A stretch of DNA of 64,000 nt from Gautieria morchelliformis (taxonomy: Eukaryota; Basidiomycota; Agaricomycetes; Gomphales; Gomphaceae), in contig WHVA01000478.1 in NCBI GenBank assembly GCA_015179125.1, positions 22,792-86,791 on the forward strand, in the 5' to 3' direction. This document shows positions 1-11,700 of this stretch, piece after piece. The notes beneath the pieces are model-generated. The model was not told where the DNA came from. It did no database searches and saw nothing but the letters and a program-made list of their open reading frames with translations. Numbering within the stretch: position 1 is the first letter of the stretch; each line of letters starts with the position of its first letter. A program made the translations under genes and the position numbers.

Positions 1-278
1 ACTCTCCATGCCCCACGATTAGCCAACCTAAACCCGGCGATTGGTGTCTATTCGGACTATGAATACCTGCCGCCTCAACGCGGTGACTATGTAGTAAGAG
101 CCTACATCATGATGAGCACAAGTGCGTTATACTGTACAAGCGTGATACGCACCTCAGTGAATATATGGTCCACTGAGGTGCTGCTAGCTACTTGTCCGCT
201 ATATAAACCAGTATGCTTGGAGACTAGCTGATCTGAGCATATGCCTGACCCCTCATGCTACAGGGCTGTGTCCCAAGC
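1..278 (-). other. 3' flank of copia-A, LTR-like, non-coding
   Basis: This stretch lies just downstream (on the minus strand) of the copia-A RNase H domain and of a run of ten G residues that looks like a polypurine tract (299-310). It is therefore the expected place for the 3' LTR. A TATA-like TTTATATAG is visible on the minus strand near 200-210. A perfect 11-bp inverted repeat (149-159 and 171-181) with an 11-nt loop lies inside. No clear TG..CA boundary could be set, so the LTR call is inference. Confidence 0.4.
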
Positions 279-1066
279 TTACCGGGGACTGCATCCTGAC
301 CCCCCCCCCCTATAAGCTGGATGTAGGCCTATCAGTGCATTCAGGTGCAAGACCTTATGCCTGGGGAGTGCCTTCATAAGCATGCCTGCGGCCATTTCAT
401 CCGTAGGAACGTAGTCGATGTGGATGAGCTGGCGTTGTACTGTGTGATGTATGAAGTGATAGCGTAGGTTGATATGTTTGGTACATGGGTGGTATTCATC
501 ATTCTTGGTGATGGAGATGGAGGAGACGTTGTTGAGATGGATGGTGATGGGCTTCACAAGTGGGTGAGCAATTTCAGCTAAAAACATGCGTACCCACAGT
601 GCCTCTTTCGCAGTGTGTGTCGCAGCGATATACTCGGCTTCAGTGGTTGACAGTGTGACAATTGCCTGTTTCTTCGAGCTCCAAGAGACTGCGCCACCTC
701 CTATCGTGAAGGCATAGCCAGAGATCGAGTGTTGATATTCCTGGGATGCCCAATCCGCATCTGAGGACGCCTCTAGGCCTTTTGGCGACCCAGCAATGAT
801 GAGGCATAAGTCCATCATCCCCTTCAGGTAATGAAAAATCCTCTTCACAGCTTCCCAGTGGGGTCTACTGGGATTCTCCATGAATTGGGCTAGAAAAGAG
901 ACTGCAAAAGAAATGTCTGGGCATGTACCCAATGCGGTGTACATGAGGGAGCCTATTGCCTTCCTGTATGGTATGCCGCTCATGTCCTTGAACTGGTGAG
1001 GGGTGGAAGGGGATTGGGATAGGGAAAGTCTGTGGTGGGGATCGAGCGGCATGCTGAGGGGGTTAG
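279..1066 (-). pseudogene. copia-A polyprotein, C-terminal RNase H part (3' half of split element)
   Basis: The minus-strand frame carries the Ty1/copia RNase H signature: 'DADWAS', 'SISGYAFTIGGG', 'VSWSSKKQ', 'STTEAEYIA', then 'KHINLRYHFI' and a terminal 'LMKALPRHK' block. It starts abruptly at a 5-bp GTTAG (1062-1066) that abuts the LTR of gypsy-B1. Its reading frame continues exactly in 21637-22390 once B1 and one GTTAG copy are removed: '..ERFNLQDTN' on the far side joins 'PLSMPLDP' here. The C-terminus reads into the G-run and ends at 279. This is the older, outer host of the whole nest and cannot make a complete polyprotein in its present state. Confidence 0.85.
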
Positions 1067-1279
1067 TGTAAAGATGTCTATCTTATGCCTATTGTCACAA
1101 GGGCACACAGAACTTGACCAAGGTGTGGTATTCTGATGCTATGTAGTGACAGTGTAAGGGTAAGATGTGATGGGAACCGCTGACCGGTTCCCACGCATAA
1201 ACTATACAGTGGGTCCCTAAGGGGCCCACTGGGATTATGTAATAACTAGAATACATGTATGGTATCTAGGTTATTTACA
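1067..1279 (-). repeat. gypsy-B1 3' LTR (213 bp)
   Basis: Starts TGTAAAGATG and ends ATTTACA. It matches 21424-21636 along its whole length except for a CA/CG and a TG/CG difference; this copy holds the deaminated form at both sites. A diverged relative is at 24669-24883 in the opposite orientation, and a more distant one at 61377-61609. Confidence 0.95.
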
Positions 1280-1295
1280 CCCTCCCCCCCTATAG
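1280..1295 (-). other. polypurine tract of gypsy-B1
   Basis: On the minus strand this reads as a G-rich purine run (GGGGGGGAGGG) ending exactly at the 3' LTR, the usual plus-strand primer of LTR elements. The same arrangement is seen at 61610-61622 beside the related LTR. Confidence 0.7.
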
Positions 1296-3200
1296 ACAAC
1301 TATAGGGGACCAACTACGACTCATAGAGGTCATCCACAATGGAGTCCTCTAGTGTTTTCGATACGATGACATCGTCATCGTACCGGGCTGGTGGAGCACG
1401 AGACTCCTCTGGGGGCACCTCCGCCTCCATGGGGGTGGTTGGGTGAGGCTGTTCTGCTTCACCACTAGCGGTGGTTTCCACTTGGGTGATGGGGCCTGCA
1501 TTCTCGCGGAGGATGGCCTCAACGGCCGGATCCTCAGTCTGGGGAGGGGGCCAGAAGCGCGCCAGCTCCTGATTGAGCTGAGCGTGGGTGAGAGGTCACG
1601 GCACCGCGGCCCTCCCGTGGGTGGTCTCGAGGACCTTTTGTTGGCCCTCTCAGGCGGCGGCACTAAATGCCGCGCCGGTGAGGCTGCGTTGAACATAGGA
1701 ATCAATGCACGTTGCTTGCTTGTGAGTGACCCCAGCGTAGCGGGCCAACATTGCGCAATCTTGGCGAGTGGGATGTTGGGGCCAGCTCGGCCCCCCACGG
1801 GGTATGGGCCCGTGATGGAGAGCCACAGGCTGGTGCTCTGCAGTGTCAGGCATTCCCTGGCATCGACGAAGCTTGACCATTGGTCGGTTGAGCCGAACAA
1901 GTCGAGAAGTCTTGACTTGAGAGGCGATGCAACCCCTTTAACATGGGGTGCAAGGGCCTTCAACCACATCCAGACGTCCATATTATCTAGGTTGAAGGTC
2001 ACGGATGGCAGACGGGATTCCTTCAGGGTTGTGTATCCAACCCCTTAGGATGGCGGCGATGTCGTGTGGGGTACCACCCGCTATCACGAGACAATCCCTT
2101 TTGGGAATGCGAATGCGTTGTTCGCGCTCGATGCGTTTGAACACGCCGATCATCTCGCGTGTGCGCACGAGTTGCGGCATTTCTTTCACCTGTGCTAGGA
2201 TCTCGACGAAGTGTGGGTCATCGAGCGGGCAGATGTCGTACCATTGAGTACGATGCTGCTGGGCCTTCCCTACTGGTCATGGTAGGAGGCCTGTCTCAGA
2301 GAATGGTGGATCTCCGAGTGGTATGATCATCCCCTCCCCCGGGTAGGGAGGGTGAACTGTCCCCACCGGTGGTGGCAGGACCACGTGGGGCCCAATGTAC
2401 TGGGCCTCGACCTGTGCTACCTGCTGTTGTAGGGCAGGGTCATTGATCGTGTGCGATGGTGACGCCGCCAGGTATGCGCCGATCGCGCTTTCCCTCGCAA
2501 TGGCTAACCCATTGACGGTGTTGGGGGTGCCGCGCAATTTCTTGCGCTTCTTTTTCGGCTGCTCTGCCAGCCGCTGTGCCCTCCCCGGGTCGTACGTCTT
2601 CCAGATGGAGGAGTCGGACTCCCATCCATCTGGGATGCCGTACGCAGCGTTGGACGGTGCGCTCTTCCCCTCCATCATTGTCATTGTCGGGGTCGGAGCC
2701 GATAATCGGGATGCTAGCCCCGATGTTGCGCGCGCCAGCAAGGGTGCTGTCGCACGAGGTGATGATGCCCAGCCACTGGGTCTGTGGCTGGGTCATGGCG
2801 TGGCCTTTTTGAGGCTGCGTGGGTGAATGTGAGCTGGAGCTGGGCTGCACTCAGCTGCTGCTCCAGTTCTTTTATTTTGGCACGCTCGGCCTCGAGCGCA
2901 TCATCGCGGTCTTCGACCGCGCATTCCAAATCCTTGACCTCCTTCTTGAGGTCATGGATGTCCCGGAGGGCTCCTCCCACACGTCACGTGCGATGCCTCT
3001 CGGGAGCCATCCCCAGGCCGTGTCGACGGCGTCACCAATGTCTTCGTCCCGCAATTTGACCTTGCGGGTGCCTGTCGTGGCCCTTAGGTGCGCGGCGTAG
3101 TCCACACACGTGGCACAATCGTTGGGGTGGACAATTGCCAGAGCGTCTTCCCATCCTATGATCATCCAGTGCTCTTGGTTGACTGGAGCTCGTAGGATGT

Positions 3201-5869
3201 TGTCATGACGCGTTTACTTCTCATACTCAGCTGCTCGGTTCTTCCATTCCCCACTCCACCTCTGTGTTCGCTCCGATTTCCCTTGCCATGTTCAGCGACC
3301 GATCTTCGCTGTTCGCGCCATTCACCATAGCCACGCCGTCAGAGCACGATCGACGTCTTTGGACCGACTTGGTAGTCATCACTGGGCCTATCACCTCCTC
3401 TGCTCAACCCTCTTTCGATGGTGTCCCCATGATCGGATTGTCATGACTTGTGTGTTTCCTGCACCTTGTTATCCCCATTCCCCCTTTCGCCACTCCTCCT
3501 CCATGTTCGCTCGGCTTCACCCCCCACTTCGACCACTCCTCCCCTATGTCATATCCATTCGCGCTTCCTCGCATTTCGCTGAACAACTATTCGCTGCTCG
3601 CATCATTTGCCAACAGGCATGCCATCAAAACACGATCGACGCCCCCTCCCCGGTATGATGACTTGTCATTACTCCCATCAGGTTCTCGATCCAACCCCTT
3701 TGAGTGTTCATATGGCTAGGATGTGTTTGCGGGACACCCCTTCTGTAGGTCGTGTGGGATCAACCCTGTAGATGAAGAGTCCGTGCAGGGTAGCATATAT
3801 GCAGGTCCCAAGACATGGTTCCGTACATAAGTGCCTTCGCCACCTTTAATCTCCGTCGTTTTGTGTTTCACTCTATTGTATGTTTATTCCATCTATGTTG
3901 TATCGTGACTGCGCACCCCTATCCAACCCTAACCCGGAATGGCCTCTTTCCTATTCGCTGATACCTTACGAGCATGCGATATAAGTAGTTTACATTTGCA
4001 TGTATATTCCCCAGTTCAATTATCATACGTCATCCATCTGGTGCAAACTTGACCTCACTCTGATCATCATCTTGAGCCTTCTCTTGGAGATTTCCATCTT
4101 CGACCAGAAAAGGACTTAGGCATCACTGGTGAGTTCTCATACTTCATCTTCGTTACCCTAGCCTTCGAACTATTTTCTGTGCTGTCGGCGAAGGGATTGT
4201 CACTACTTAGACAGCCCTTCCATGACACCTTGCATGTTACATCGTCAAGTGACATGGGCTATTTCGCTACAACTGTAGATAGGGTGAGCCCTGTTCGGGC
4301 AACTGTGTGGGAACCGTTGCTAATGAAAAGCCTCGCGAAAAAAGGATTAAAATCCCCTGTTTTCCCAGCTGGTAGTAGCTAATACACGTGGCTATTGTTG
4401 GGAGAACTCTATTCAAATATTCCTTGAATTTCCTCTTATTTTTTCGCCATTTAGCTTGGCTTCCCTGGCTCAAAAACTCCTTATTCTGTCAGGCAGAGTT
4501 ATGAACCCACACACGTCCACAACTCTGCCACAGCCGCTCAGTTTCAAACTCCGACCGGAGCTTCCCACGAACTGTAAAGTCGGAGTTGCAGGCACTCAAG
4601 CACCTACAACTCCAGTACCTTGGCTCAACTCAGCCACTGAGTCTGAATGTGTCCCCTACCGCTTACACAAGCCTGTGCAATTCAAACCCAGCTGGCACAT
4701 GACTTGCATCATAGCAACCATGGCTGTGCAAGGCTGCGTACAAAGTCACACAAAGATGTACAAAGCCAAAACTAGGGTGCAGGTTTGATAAAGCCTATTG
4801 GATGAAGGATCCTCCAAACGTAACGCTACGACACCAAATAGGCCCCTTGATGTCATAGCGGCTGTGTAGGGCTGTGCAGGGCAGTGCAAGGCTGTGAAAG
4901 GCTGTGTAAGGCTGTGCAAACCAGGGAAGGTGATTGGCTATCTATTTCCAATTTCTTTGCACAAACACGCTGCAATAGTTACGAGGGTGTGTTTCAGCAG
5001 TGCAAATATTTACTTATGACATCACTTGCCTAATAGATAGAAGAACCCCATTTTACGTAATCCTTGTATTTTACAATATAAAAGGAGGCCATTCTGACCT
5101 CCTTGAAGCATCATTCTAGCAATCTAACATCTTCTATCCACGTGACCTTGTGTGACTTGCATCTTACTAAGCTGCTAATCCCAGCTAGGGTTATTCACTT
5201 ACTTTAGTGTCTAATTCCTTGTTAAGTAGATACTTTTCTGCTTAGCCACCTAGACTAATCCTCTGGGTGTAATTCTACAGAGTGAGTCTGTCAATTGATA
5301 GTCTTGCCATTCGCACTCCAATACCCGAGATGATCTGATCAGTCGATTTTCCTGATTAGAGACTTTCACAAGTCACTTATAAAACTCGTTCATCCCTCAT
5401 TTTATTGCTGTGCGCTGGTAGATTATCAGGGCAGTCCATTTATAAACTCGCCTGCTAAGTACATTCCTTTATATTTTCGAATATGCTTGGACCCCGATAG
5501 TGTCCTTGAACCTACAGTCTTTTAGTTTATTGTTCAGTGCTGCTAAGAAACGTATTGCCTTCCATCCGTATTAACTTGGACTAGTTTTTATGCGGATTGC
5601 AACCAAGGTACAAATATTAAATTATTTCCGGAGTTGTGCTGCAGCATTGTTTAATATTCTTTGAGTCTCGTAAACGACATGTTCTGATAGATTGAAGTGT
5701 TAGCAATAACACCAAAGTCTTGAAGGGTTCCAAAACAGCAACCCTCTTATCTTGTGAACATTTATCGGTTCACCTATTCCCTGAACGGCATACTTATTCG
5801 CACAAGTTATTCGGGCATTCGCTGTGTTCACTAATACACGATATTAACGCCCAAAAACCAATCTTGACA
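3201..5869 (+). repeat. solo LTR D1 of gypsy-D family, interrupted by E1
   Basis: Begins TGTCATGACGCG and ends CCAATCTTGACA, flanked by the perfect 5-bp repeat GATGT (3196-3200, 5870-5874). It matches the LTR at 39040-40066 through its central and 3' parts, including the final ~130 nt from 5743. Without E1 and its duplication it is 1230 bp. The first 238 bp (3201-3438) are followed by a second copy of the terminal motif TGTCATGACTTG at 3439, so its U3 region starts twice. A TATAAG motif lies near 3980. It sits inside the accessory ORF of gypsy-B1. Confidence 0.9.
4304..5737 (+). repeat. solo LTR E1 (1434 bp) inside D1
   Basis: Starts TGTGTGGGAACC and ends GGTTCCAAAACA, with the 5-bp repeat GCAAC at 4299-4303 and 5738-5742. 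The D1 sequence on either side joins cleanly when compared with the uninterrupted LTR at 39,9xx. A TATA box (ACAATATAAAAGGAGGCC) is at about 5083-5100. Short GGCTGTG(T/C)A-type repeats occupy 4860-4920. The open frame 4456-4788 also exists, broken, in the E3 copy and is not convincing as a gene. No internal region of this family is present. Confidence 0.92.
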
Positions 5870-6123
5870 GATGTCTGTGGCCCCCTGTCTCGGGGCCATT
5901 GTGCACGTCATGGACATTGACGGATCAACATCCATCCCATCTTTGGGGGGCATCATCTTTGTGGGTAGATGATGGTGGTTGCTTCCAAGAAGTGATGCGC
6001 CCTCAGAAAGATCCAAGGTGAAATTTTAACCGCACCGTGGCTGGCGCGTCACGTGGTATGCACATGACAGACACGTCTAGCGGCGTCTGGGGAGGTCGCG
6101 TGGTTTGCTCACCCCCCGAAGCT

Positions 6124-6469
6124 CTAGATAGCTATTAGGGCTTCAAGGTCCTTGCAAGACGACATGGGTTCCCATGTCACATCACCTAGGGTCCAGCGGA
6201 CCTGGAACTCCAGGTCCGCTGAGTTTATCCATCGATGTGTGATAATCTCGTCGACGAGCCACTCCTCGTCGTCATTCGCTCCAAAGTCATAAAATGACTT
6301 GGCCTCACGACGAGGGAATAATTCGTTGTTGTTAGCCTCATATCGTCGTATGAGGCTTGAATGAAAGGCCGGCGAAATACGACAGCTTTTCAGCTCGTCG
6401 GGAAGTTCAAGGGTCACCGTCAAGATGTTGTTGTGCGCCTCAACGACGCGGTATGGTCCAATGTATCGT
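6124..6469 (-). pseudogene. gypsy-B1 integrase tail and chromodomain-like C-terminus
   Basis: The minus-strand frame reads 'RYIGPYRVVEAHNN' (GPY module after the integrase core), then 'ISPAFHSSLIRRYEANN', then 'EEWLVDEIITHRW', 'LEFQVRWTLGDVTWEP', which is a chromodomain pattern with the W..W aromatic positions. It ends at the TAG at 6121-6123. The preceding part of the integrase is beyond transposon H, at 14693-15740: '..KLVP' there joins 'RYIGPY' here when H and one GGGA copy are removed. Known role of the family: the chromodomain tail tethers integrase to modified histones. Confidence 0.85.
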
Positions 6470-6929
6470 GGGACACTGTGGGAAGTAAACCCGTTGCAAA
6501 CCCGTGGTTCGGCCCACTGAAATTTCAGTGGCCAAAGCACTGCATCCAGTGGGTCAAACATCGAGTTTCCATGATATACTCATGGGACACATTTCGGTAG
6601 TATAGCGCCCATACCTGTGAGTTTGTTTCAGGTGGCAAATCATTGAGAGTCATTGATCTTAGCATGGACTTTCATTGCTAGTCTCATTGGTATTAAGGTA
6701 AAATATCATTTAAAAGCAGCGTATTTATCCAGTACAAACCAGTGGTATACTACAGGTGTTCTAGTGCAGTGATCACCAGTGCAGTTGCTGCAGTTCTGCT
6801 CCCCCGCCCTTGTGCTTGCTCTCACACCCACGCTCCCACTCGCGGTCAAGCAGATGGTCACAGACGTTGAATTTGACTTACATCAAGGTAAATAGGTGCA
6901 CATACCATAGCTTTCGTTCCGACGGGGGA

Positions 6930-7260
6930 CAGGCATGCACGCGCTGGAGGAGGGACTCCATCGTCTGGAGATGGCCCTCGAGGCTCTCAACGTATCTGGG
7001 GGCAGTGAGCAGAGGGTGGGGACAGGGAGGGGGATGGAGAGGATGCACCCCTTTGGCGGGCCATGTTTTTGGGCAAGGAAAGGGAGTTAAATAAGTTGAA
7101 TATATTTTGGGTGAAGGTATACCAAGGTGGCCTCGACATAGGTGCTATGGTAGCTGTACGCGGCGCAGTTGGAGCACTTGCTGCCGAGCGTCATCGCCTG
7201 CGGGGGTCAGCAGGGCATGCTCAGGGTCACACGAACACTGCGCAGGACAGCGCTCACAGC
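6930..7260 (-). pseudogene. captured fragment of a Zn(II)2Cys6 transcription factor gene
   Basis: On the minus strand, short exon-like blocks read 'CERCPAQCSCD' (about 7245-7215), 'LGSKCSNCAAYSYHSTYVEA' (about 7190-7130) and 'PRYVESLEGHLQTMESLLQR' (about 7000-6940). This is the order of a fungal zinc cluster (CxxC.., CxNC.., CTYVEA) followed by the linker/coiled coil 'YVESLExRLxxMExLL'. Acceptor-like CCCGCAG precedes the second block. The expected acceptor before 'KHGPPKG' reads AA instead of AG, and one zinc-binding Cys is Ser ('HST' for 'ECT'). The rest of the gene is absent. It lies within transposon H, so it was most likely picked up by H or an ancestor. The block-wise protein match is strong; exon limits are approximate. 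Confidence 0.6.
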
Positions 7261-8627
7261 GAACTGCGGGGAAGGGTCAACGGGGCCACGGAAAGGACGG
7301 GGGACACACTCTGTTTCTGGCGACATGGTGGTGTCGTACATGCGCTGGATGCGGCATCAGGGCTATGACGAAGGAGATAAATGCGCTGGGTAAGAGAAAA
7401 ACATACACGGGTCGGTTCCACTTCGTTTGGATTCCGTGTTATTCAGCCTTGTTAGGATACCATGTGCTATTGAAATGGAGTTGGGCTACAATTAGCACAT
7501 AAACATAAAATAATAAAACTGCGAACATTACCAAGCCCAGCAGGAGCTCATGCCAATATAGCACATATATCCTGCTTGAACAATGTCATGCAGGGCTCGC
7601 ATCCATCCACGATGCCACGTTCTGTCAATGACCGTGTGTTTTGGAACCCTTCAAGACTTCGGTGTTATTGCTAACACTTCAATCTATCAGAATGTGTCGT
7701 TTACGAGACTCAAAGAATGTTAAACAATGCTGCAGCACAACTCCGGAAATAATTTAATATTTGTACCTTGGTTGCAATCCGCATAAAAACTAGTCCAAGT
7801 TAATATGGATGGAAGGCAATATGTTTCTTAGCAGCACTGAACAATAAACTAAAAGACTGTAGGTTCAAGGACACTATCGGGGTCCAAGCGTATTCGAAAA
7901 TATAAAGGAATGTACTTAGCAGGCGAGTTTATAAATGGACTGCCCTGATAATCTACCAGCACACAGCAATAAAACGAGGGATGAACGAGTTTTAGAAGTG
8001 GCTTGTGAAAGTCTCTAATCAGGAAAATCGACTGATCAGATCGTCTCAGGTATTGGAGTGCAAATGGCAAGACTATCAATTGACAGACTCACTCTGTAGA
8101 ATTACACCCGGAGGATTAGTCTAGGTGGCTAAGCAGAAAAGTATCTACTTAACAAGGAATTGGACACTAAAGTAAGTGAATAACCCTAGCTGGGATTAGC
8201 AGCTTAGTAAGATGCAAGTCACATGAGGTCACGTGGATAGAAGATGTTAGATTGCTAGAATGATGCTTCAAGGAGGTCAGAATGGCCTCCTTTTATATTG
8301 TAAAATACACAGGATTACGTAAAATGGGGTTCTTCTATCTATTAGGCGAGTGATGTCATAAGTACATATTTGCACTGCTGAAACACACCCTCGTAACTAT
8401 AGTGGCGTGTTTGTGCAAAGAAATTGGAAATAGATAGCCAATCACCTTCCCAGGTTTGCACAGCCTTACACAGCCTTACACAGCCTTACACAGCCTTGCA
8501 CTGCCCTGCACTGCCCTGCACAGCCCTGCACAGCCGCTATGACATCAAGGGCCTATTTGGTGTCGTAGCGTTGCATTTGGAGGATCCATTCATCCAATAG
8601 GCTTTATCAAACCTGCACCCTAGTTTT

Positions 8628-8769
8628 TGTTGAACTGCACTACAGTAAGCTCAGGCGTTCGGATGGACGTGAACGACTGAGGAAAAGGGACGATAGCGGG
8701 GTTCGAACTGTATATACGGATACGTATGTGGGTTCAGGTGGGTCCTAGTATGACATTGTATCTCCAACA
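8628..8769 (-). repeat. copia-C 3' LTR (142 bp, deleted form)
   Basis: TGTTGAACTG to CTCCAACA. Compared with 13234-13495 it lacks one of two copies of a 29-bp repeat (CTCAGGCGTTCGGATGGACG...) and all sequence between them. Three further single-base differences were seen. Confidence 0.93.
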
Positions 8770-8796
8770 CCCCCCTCGATGGAAAGACGGTATAGG

Positions 8797-11700
8797 TCAA
8801 GGGTTAGGGTGGATACCAAGGAGTCTCATGAGTTTGTCGTGAGCAGGTCTGGGTAGCGCTTTCGTGAGGATATTGGCAATCATGGCGGATGTGGGAACAT
8901 GGTAGAAGTCGATCTCTTTATTGTGTACGTGCTCTCTAACGTAATGATGCTGAACGTCAAAATGTTTGGATCTAGAGTGATAGGAAGGGTCTTTGATGAT
9001 GGAGACAGTGCCCATGTTGTCGCTTTGTATGCGCGTGGGAGAGTCCTGCCTGTGGCCCATCAGATCCAGTAAGTTCCGTAACCAGACAGCCTCTTTCGAG
9101 GCATGGCAGGCGGAGGAGTATTCGGCCTCACAACTGGAGGTCGTCACGGATGACTGCTTCTTGGAGCTCCAGGTGATGGCGCCCACCCCAATAAAGAATG
9201 CGTAGCCTGTGATGGACTTCCTGCGGTCCGTATCAGAGGCATAGTCAGAGTCGGCCAAGCCAGTCAGGGTGATGCGAGCGGATTTTCCCCTGAGGGTGAG
9301 GCGATGGGTGCGGGTGGCGTTCAGGTACGTGAGGACGTGCTTTGCGGCGTTCCAGTGCGGTTCTCCTGGGTTGATGGAGAACTGTGCGAGGCGATTGACG
9401 GAGAACGTTATGTCCGGTCTCGTGCACATGGAGGCGTACATCATCGAGCCTATGGCGGCCCGGTATGGTACTTTGGACATGGCATTGATCTGATGGGGGG
9501 TCGATGGAGATTGGTCTGGCAAGAGGTCCTTCGCAGCCACATTGAGGGGCGTCCACACAGGGTAAGCCATGTCCAGATTGAACCGTTTTACGATGCGCTC
9601 GATGTATGCGGTCTGGCTTAGGGATATGGTCCTCGCAGTTCGTTCGCGGGTCACTTCAATGCCTAGCATTCATCGGATATCGCCAAGATCGGTAATGTCG
9701 ATGTCAGATCGTAGGTCACGGACGATGGAGTCCAACTCGGCGTTGCTGCTAGCGGCGGCAGCCATGTCGTCAGTATGTATAATGACGATGGACCTTCCGT
9801 ATTTGGTGGAGCGGCTGTACACGCAGTGGTACACAGGGTTGCGAGTGAATCCGTGTGTGACCATTGCTTTGTCTAGGGTCTTATTCCACTGACGGCCCGA
9901 TTGCTTTAGCCCATATAGCCCCTTCCGTAGTCGGCAGACATGGTTCTCCATACCCTTGGCGACACTACCCTCGGCCTGTTCCATATAGATCTCTTCGTCG
10001 AGAGTGGAGTGGAGGTAGGCAGTTTTGACGTCGAGTTGGCGTAGCTCCCAGTTCAGGGTGGCGGCGAGGGCCAGGACAACGCGGAAAGATTCAAGTCGAG
10101 CAACAGGCGAGAATGTATCGTGGTAGTCTTGTCCGGCAATCTGAGTGAACCTTTTTGCAACAATGCGGACTTTGAGTTTGGCCATCTTGCCAGACTCGTC
10201 GCGTTTGATATGACAGACCGTTTTACTTTTGATGACCCTTTTTCCAGCGGGGACGGAGCTCCGAGGTAGGAGGTCCCACACGTGATGTTTCTTCATGGAT
10301 TGTAGTTCTGATTCCATGCCCGATTGCCATGTCGGACCGTTGGGTCCCTTTAGTGCTTCCGTAAATGAGGTAGGGTCGTCCTCCTTGTGTACTATGCCAG
10401 CTAGGGCCATGTCTTCGACGAAATTGGCTTCGAATTCGGCATTCCTATTGGTGGACCGGGCCAGTCGGGTGGCGATACTGGCCGAAGAGATTTCTGTGAC
10501 CGCGCGCTCAGTGCCGCTGGTGTAAGGGAGGTTCCGCATGGCAGCACCTGCTTCAGAGGGTTTGGGGATGCGTGAGGAACGGTGTAGTGGGTTGGCAGCA
10601 GCTGTGGGCTCACGGGGTTCAGGTGTGTCGGGCTCGATCACAGCCTCTTCGACCACATCGTTTGTTGCTCCCCCTTTGGATGTCGCCCTGGTGTCATCCT
10701 CTGCAGGTAGAGCAGGTTCGTCTCTGCTCTCGTTCTCGTCACTCTCGCTCTTCTCACTGTTTCCAACTATAAGTCCCGGGTGTAGAGGGCGAGGGCAGAC
10801 GTCTTGTGATTCGATAAAGGTCACGTTTCGTGAGGTAATGATTTGACCAGTGGTGCGATTGTAGCATTGGTATGCCTTCGAGTTTTGTGAGTAGCCAACT
10901 AGCACACATTCTATTGAGCGATTGTAGATTTTCGCGACATGTCGGTTCTGTATTAGCACGAATTCTCTGCATCCAATCTCTCTCAGGTGTGAGAGGCCAG
11001 GTTTGCGTCCGGACCAGGCCTCATGTGGGGTCATATCATCAAGAGCTCTGGTGGGTGTGTGGTTTTTTAGGTATACCGCTGTCATCACACACTCACCCAA
11101 GAGACTGGGGCCAAGATTCGCATCAGATCGGATGAAGCGTGCTCTAGACATGATGGTATGGTGACTTCGCTCAACTACCCCGCTCTCGGCAGATGTATAC
11201 GGAGTGGTGAATAGGTGTTGGACGCCACGTTCTCGCAGGTAACCCTCATACGGTTTAGAGGTGTATTCCCCCCCATTATCTGTGACGAGTCTCTTAACCG
11301 TACAGTTAGAGTGGCGTTCAACTAGTGACAGCCATTCGGCGAAAGCAGCAGGGGCATCACTCTTTTTTGCGAGAGGGTACGTCCATGTGTATCTGGAGTG
11401 GTTGTCTATGAAGTTCAACACATAAAGCTTTCCACCGGCAGGTACATCCTCAGGCCCGGTGATGTCAGAGAAGACGGTGTCGAGAATGCTCTTAGCTCTC
11501 TCGCCCTCACGAACCTTCGGTACGGGCATCTTGGCCTGTTTGCCGAATATACAGTGTTCACAGGTCGGCGGTATAGAGGAGAGGTGGGTGGGCATACCTG
11601 TGGCTAAACCCTTCTTCGCCATGGCAATGATAGACTGATAGTTGACGTGACCTAGCCGTTTGTGCCAGGTCTCGAGGTTGGAGGGTGCTCTGGTGAGGTT

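Larger units (their letters stand above)
1349..6016 (-). pseudogene. gypsy-B accessory third ORF (downstream of pol), interrupted by D1 and frameshifted
   Basis: Downstream of the pol stop (6121-6123) another minus-strand coding stretch starts at 6016 ('MDLSEGASLLGS', then 'MMPPKDGMDVDPS'). It continues in frame across the D1 insertion site into 3165-2872 ('IIGWEDALAIVHPNDC', 'CVDYAAHLRA', 'AWGWLPRGIARDVWEE'). It then passes through frameshifted blocks: an acidic/basic coiled coil (about 2978-2850, 'KKEVKDLECAVEDRDD'), a basic run 'QPKKKRKKLRG' that looks like a nuclear localisation signal (about 2560), and 'LDNMDVWMWLKALAPHVKG' near 1985-1925. The motif 'MGWEDGLAIVHP' recurs in the diverged copy at 61724-61912, which argues for coding constraint. 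I do not recognise a known domain. The several frameshifts may be decay or assembly errors. Function unknown. Confidence 0.6.

Noticed and set aside
4456-4788. 110-codon frame in E1, partly seen in the E3 copy at 13471-13653
   Set aside because: It lies inside an LTR, is broken in E3 and absent in E2, and has no domain.
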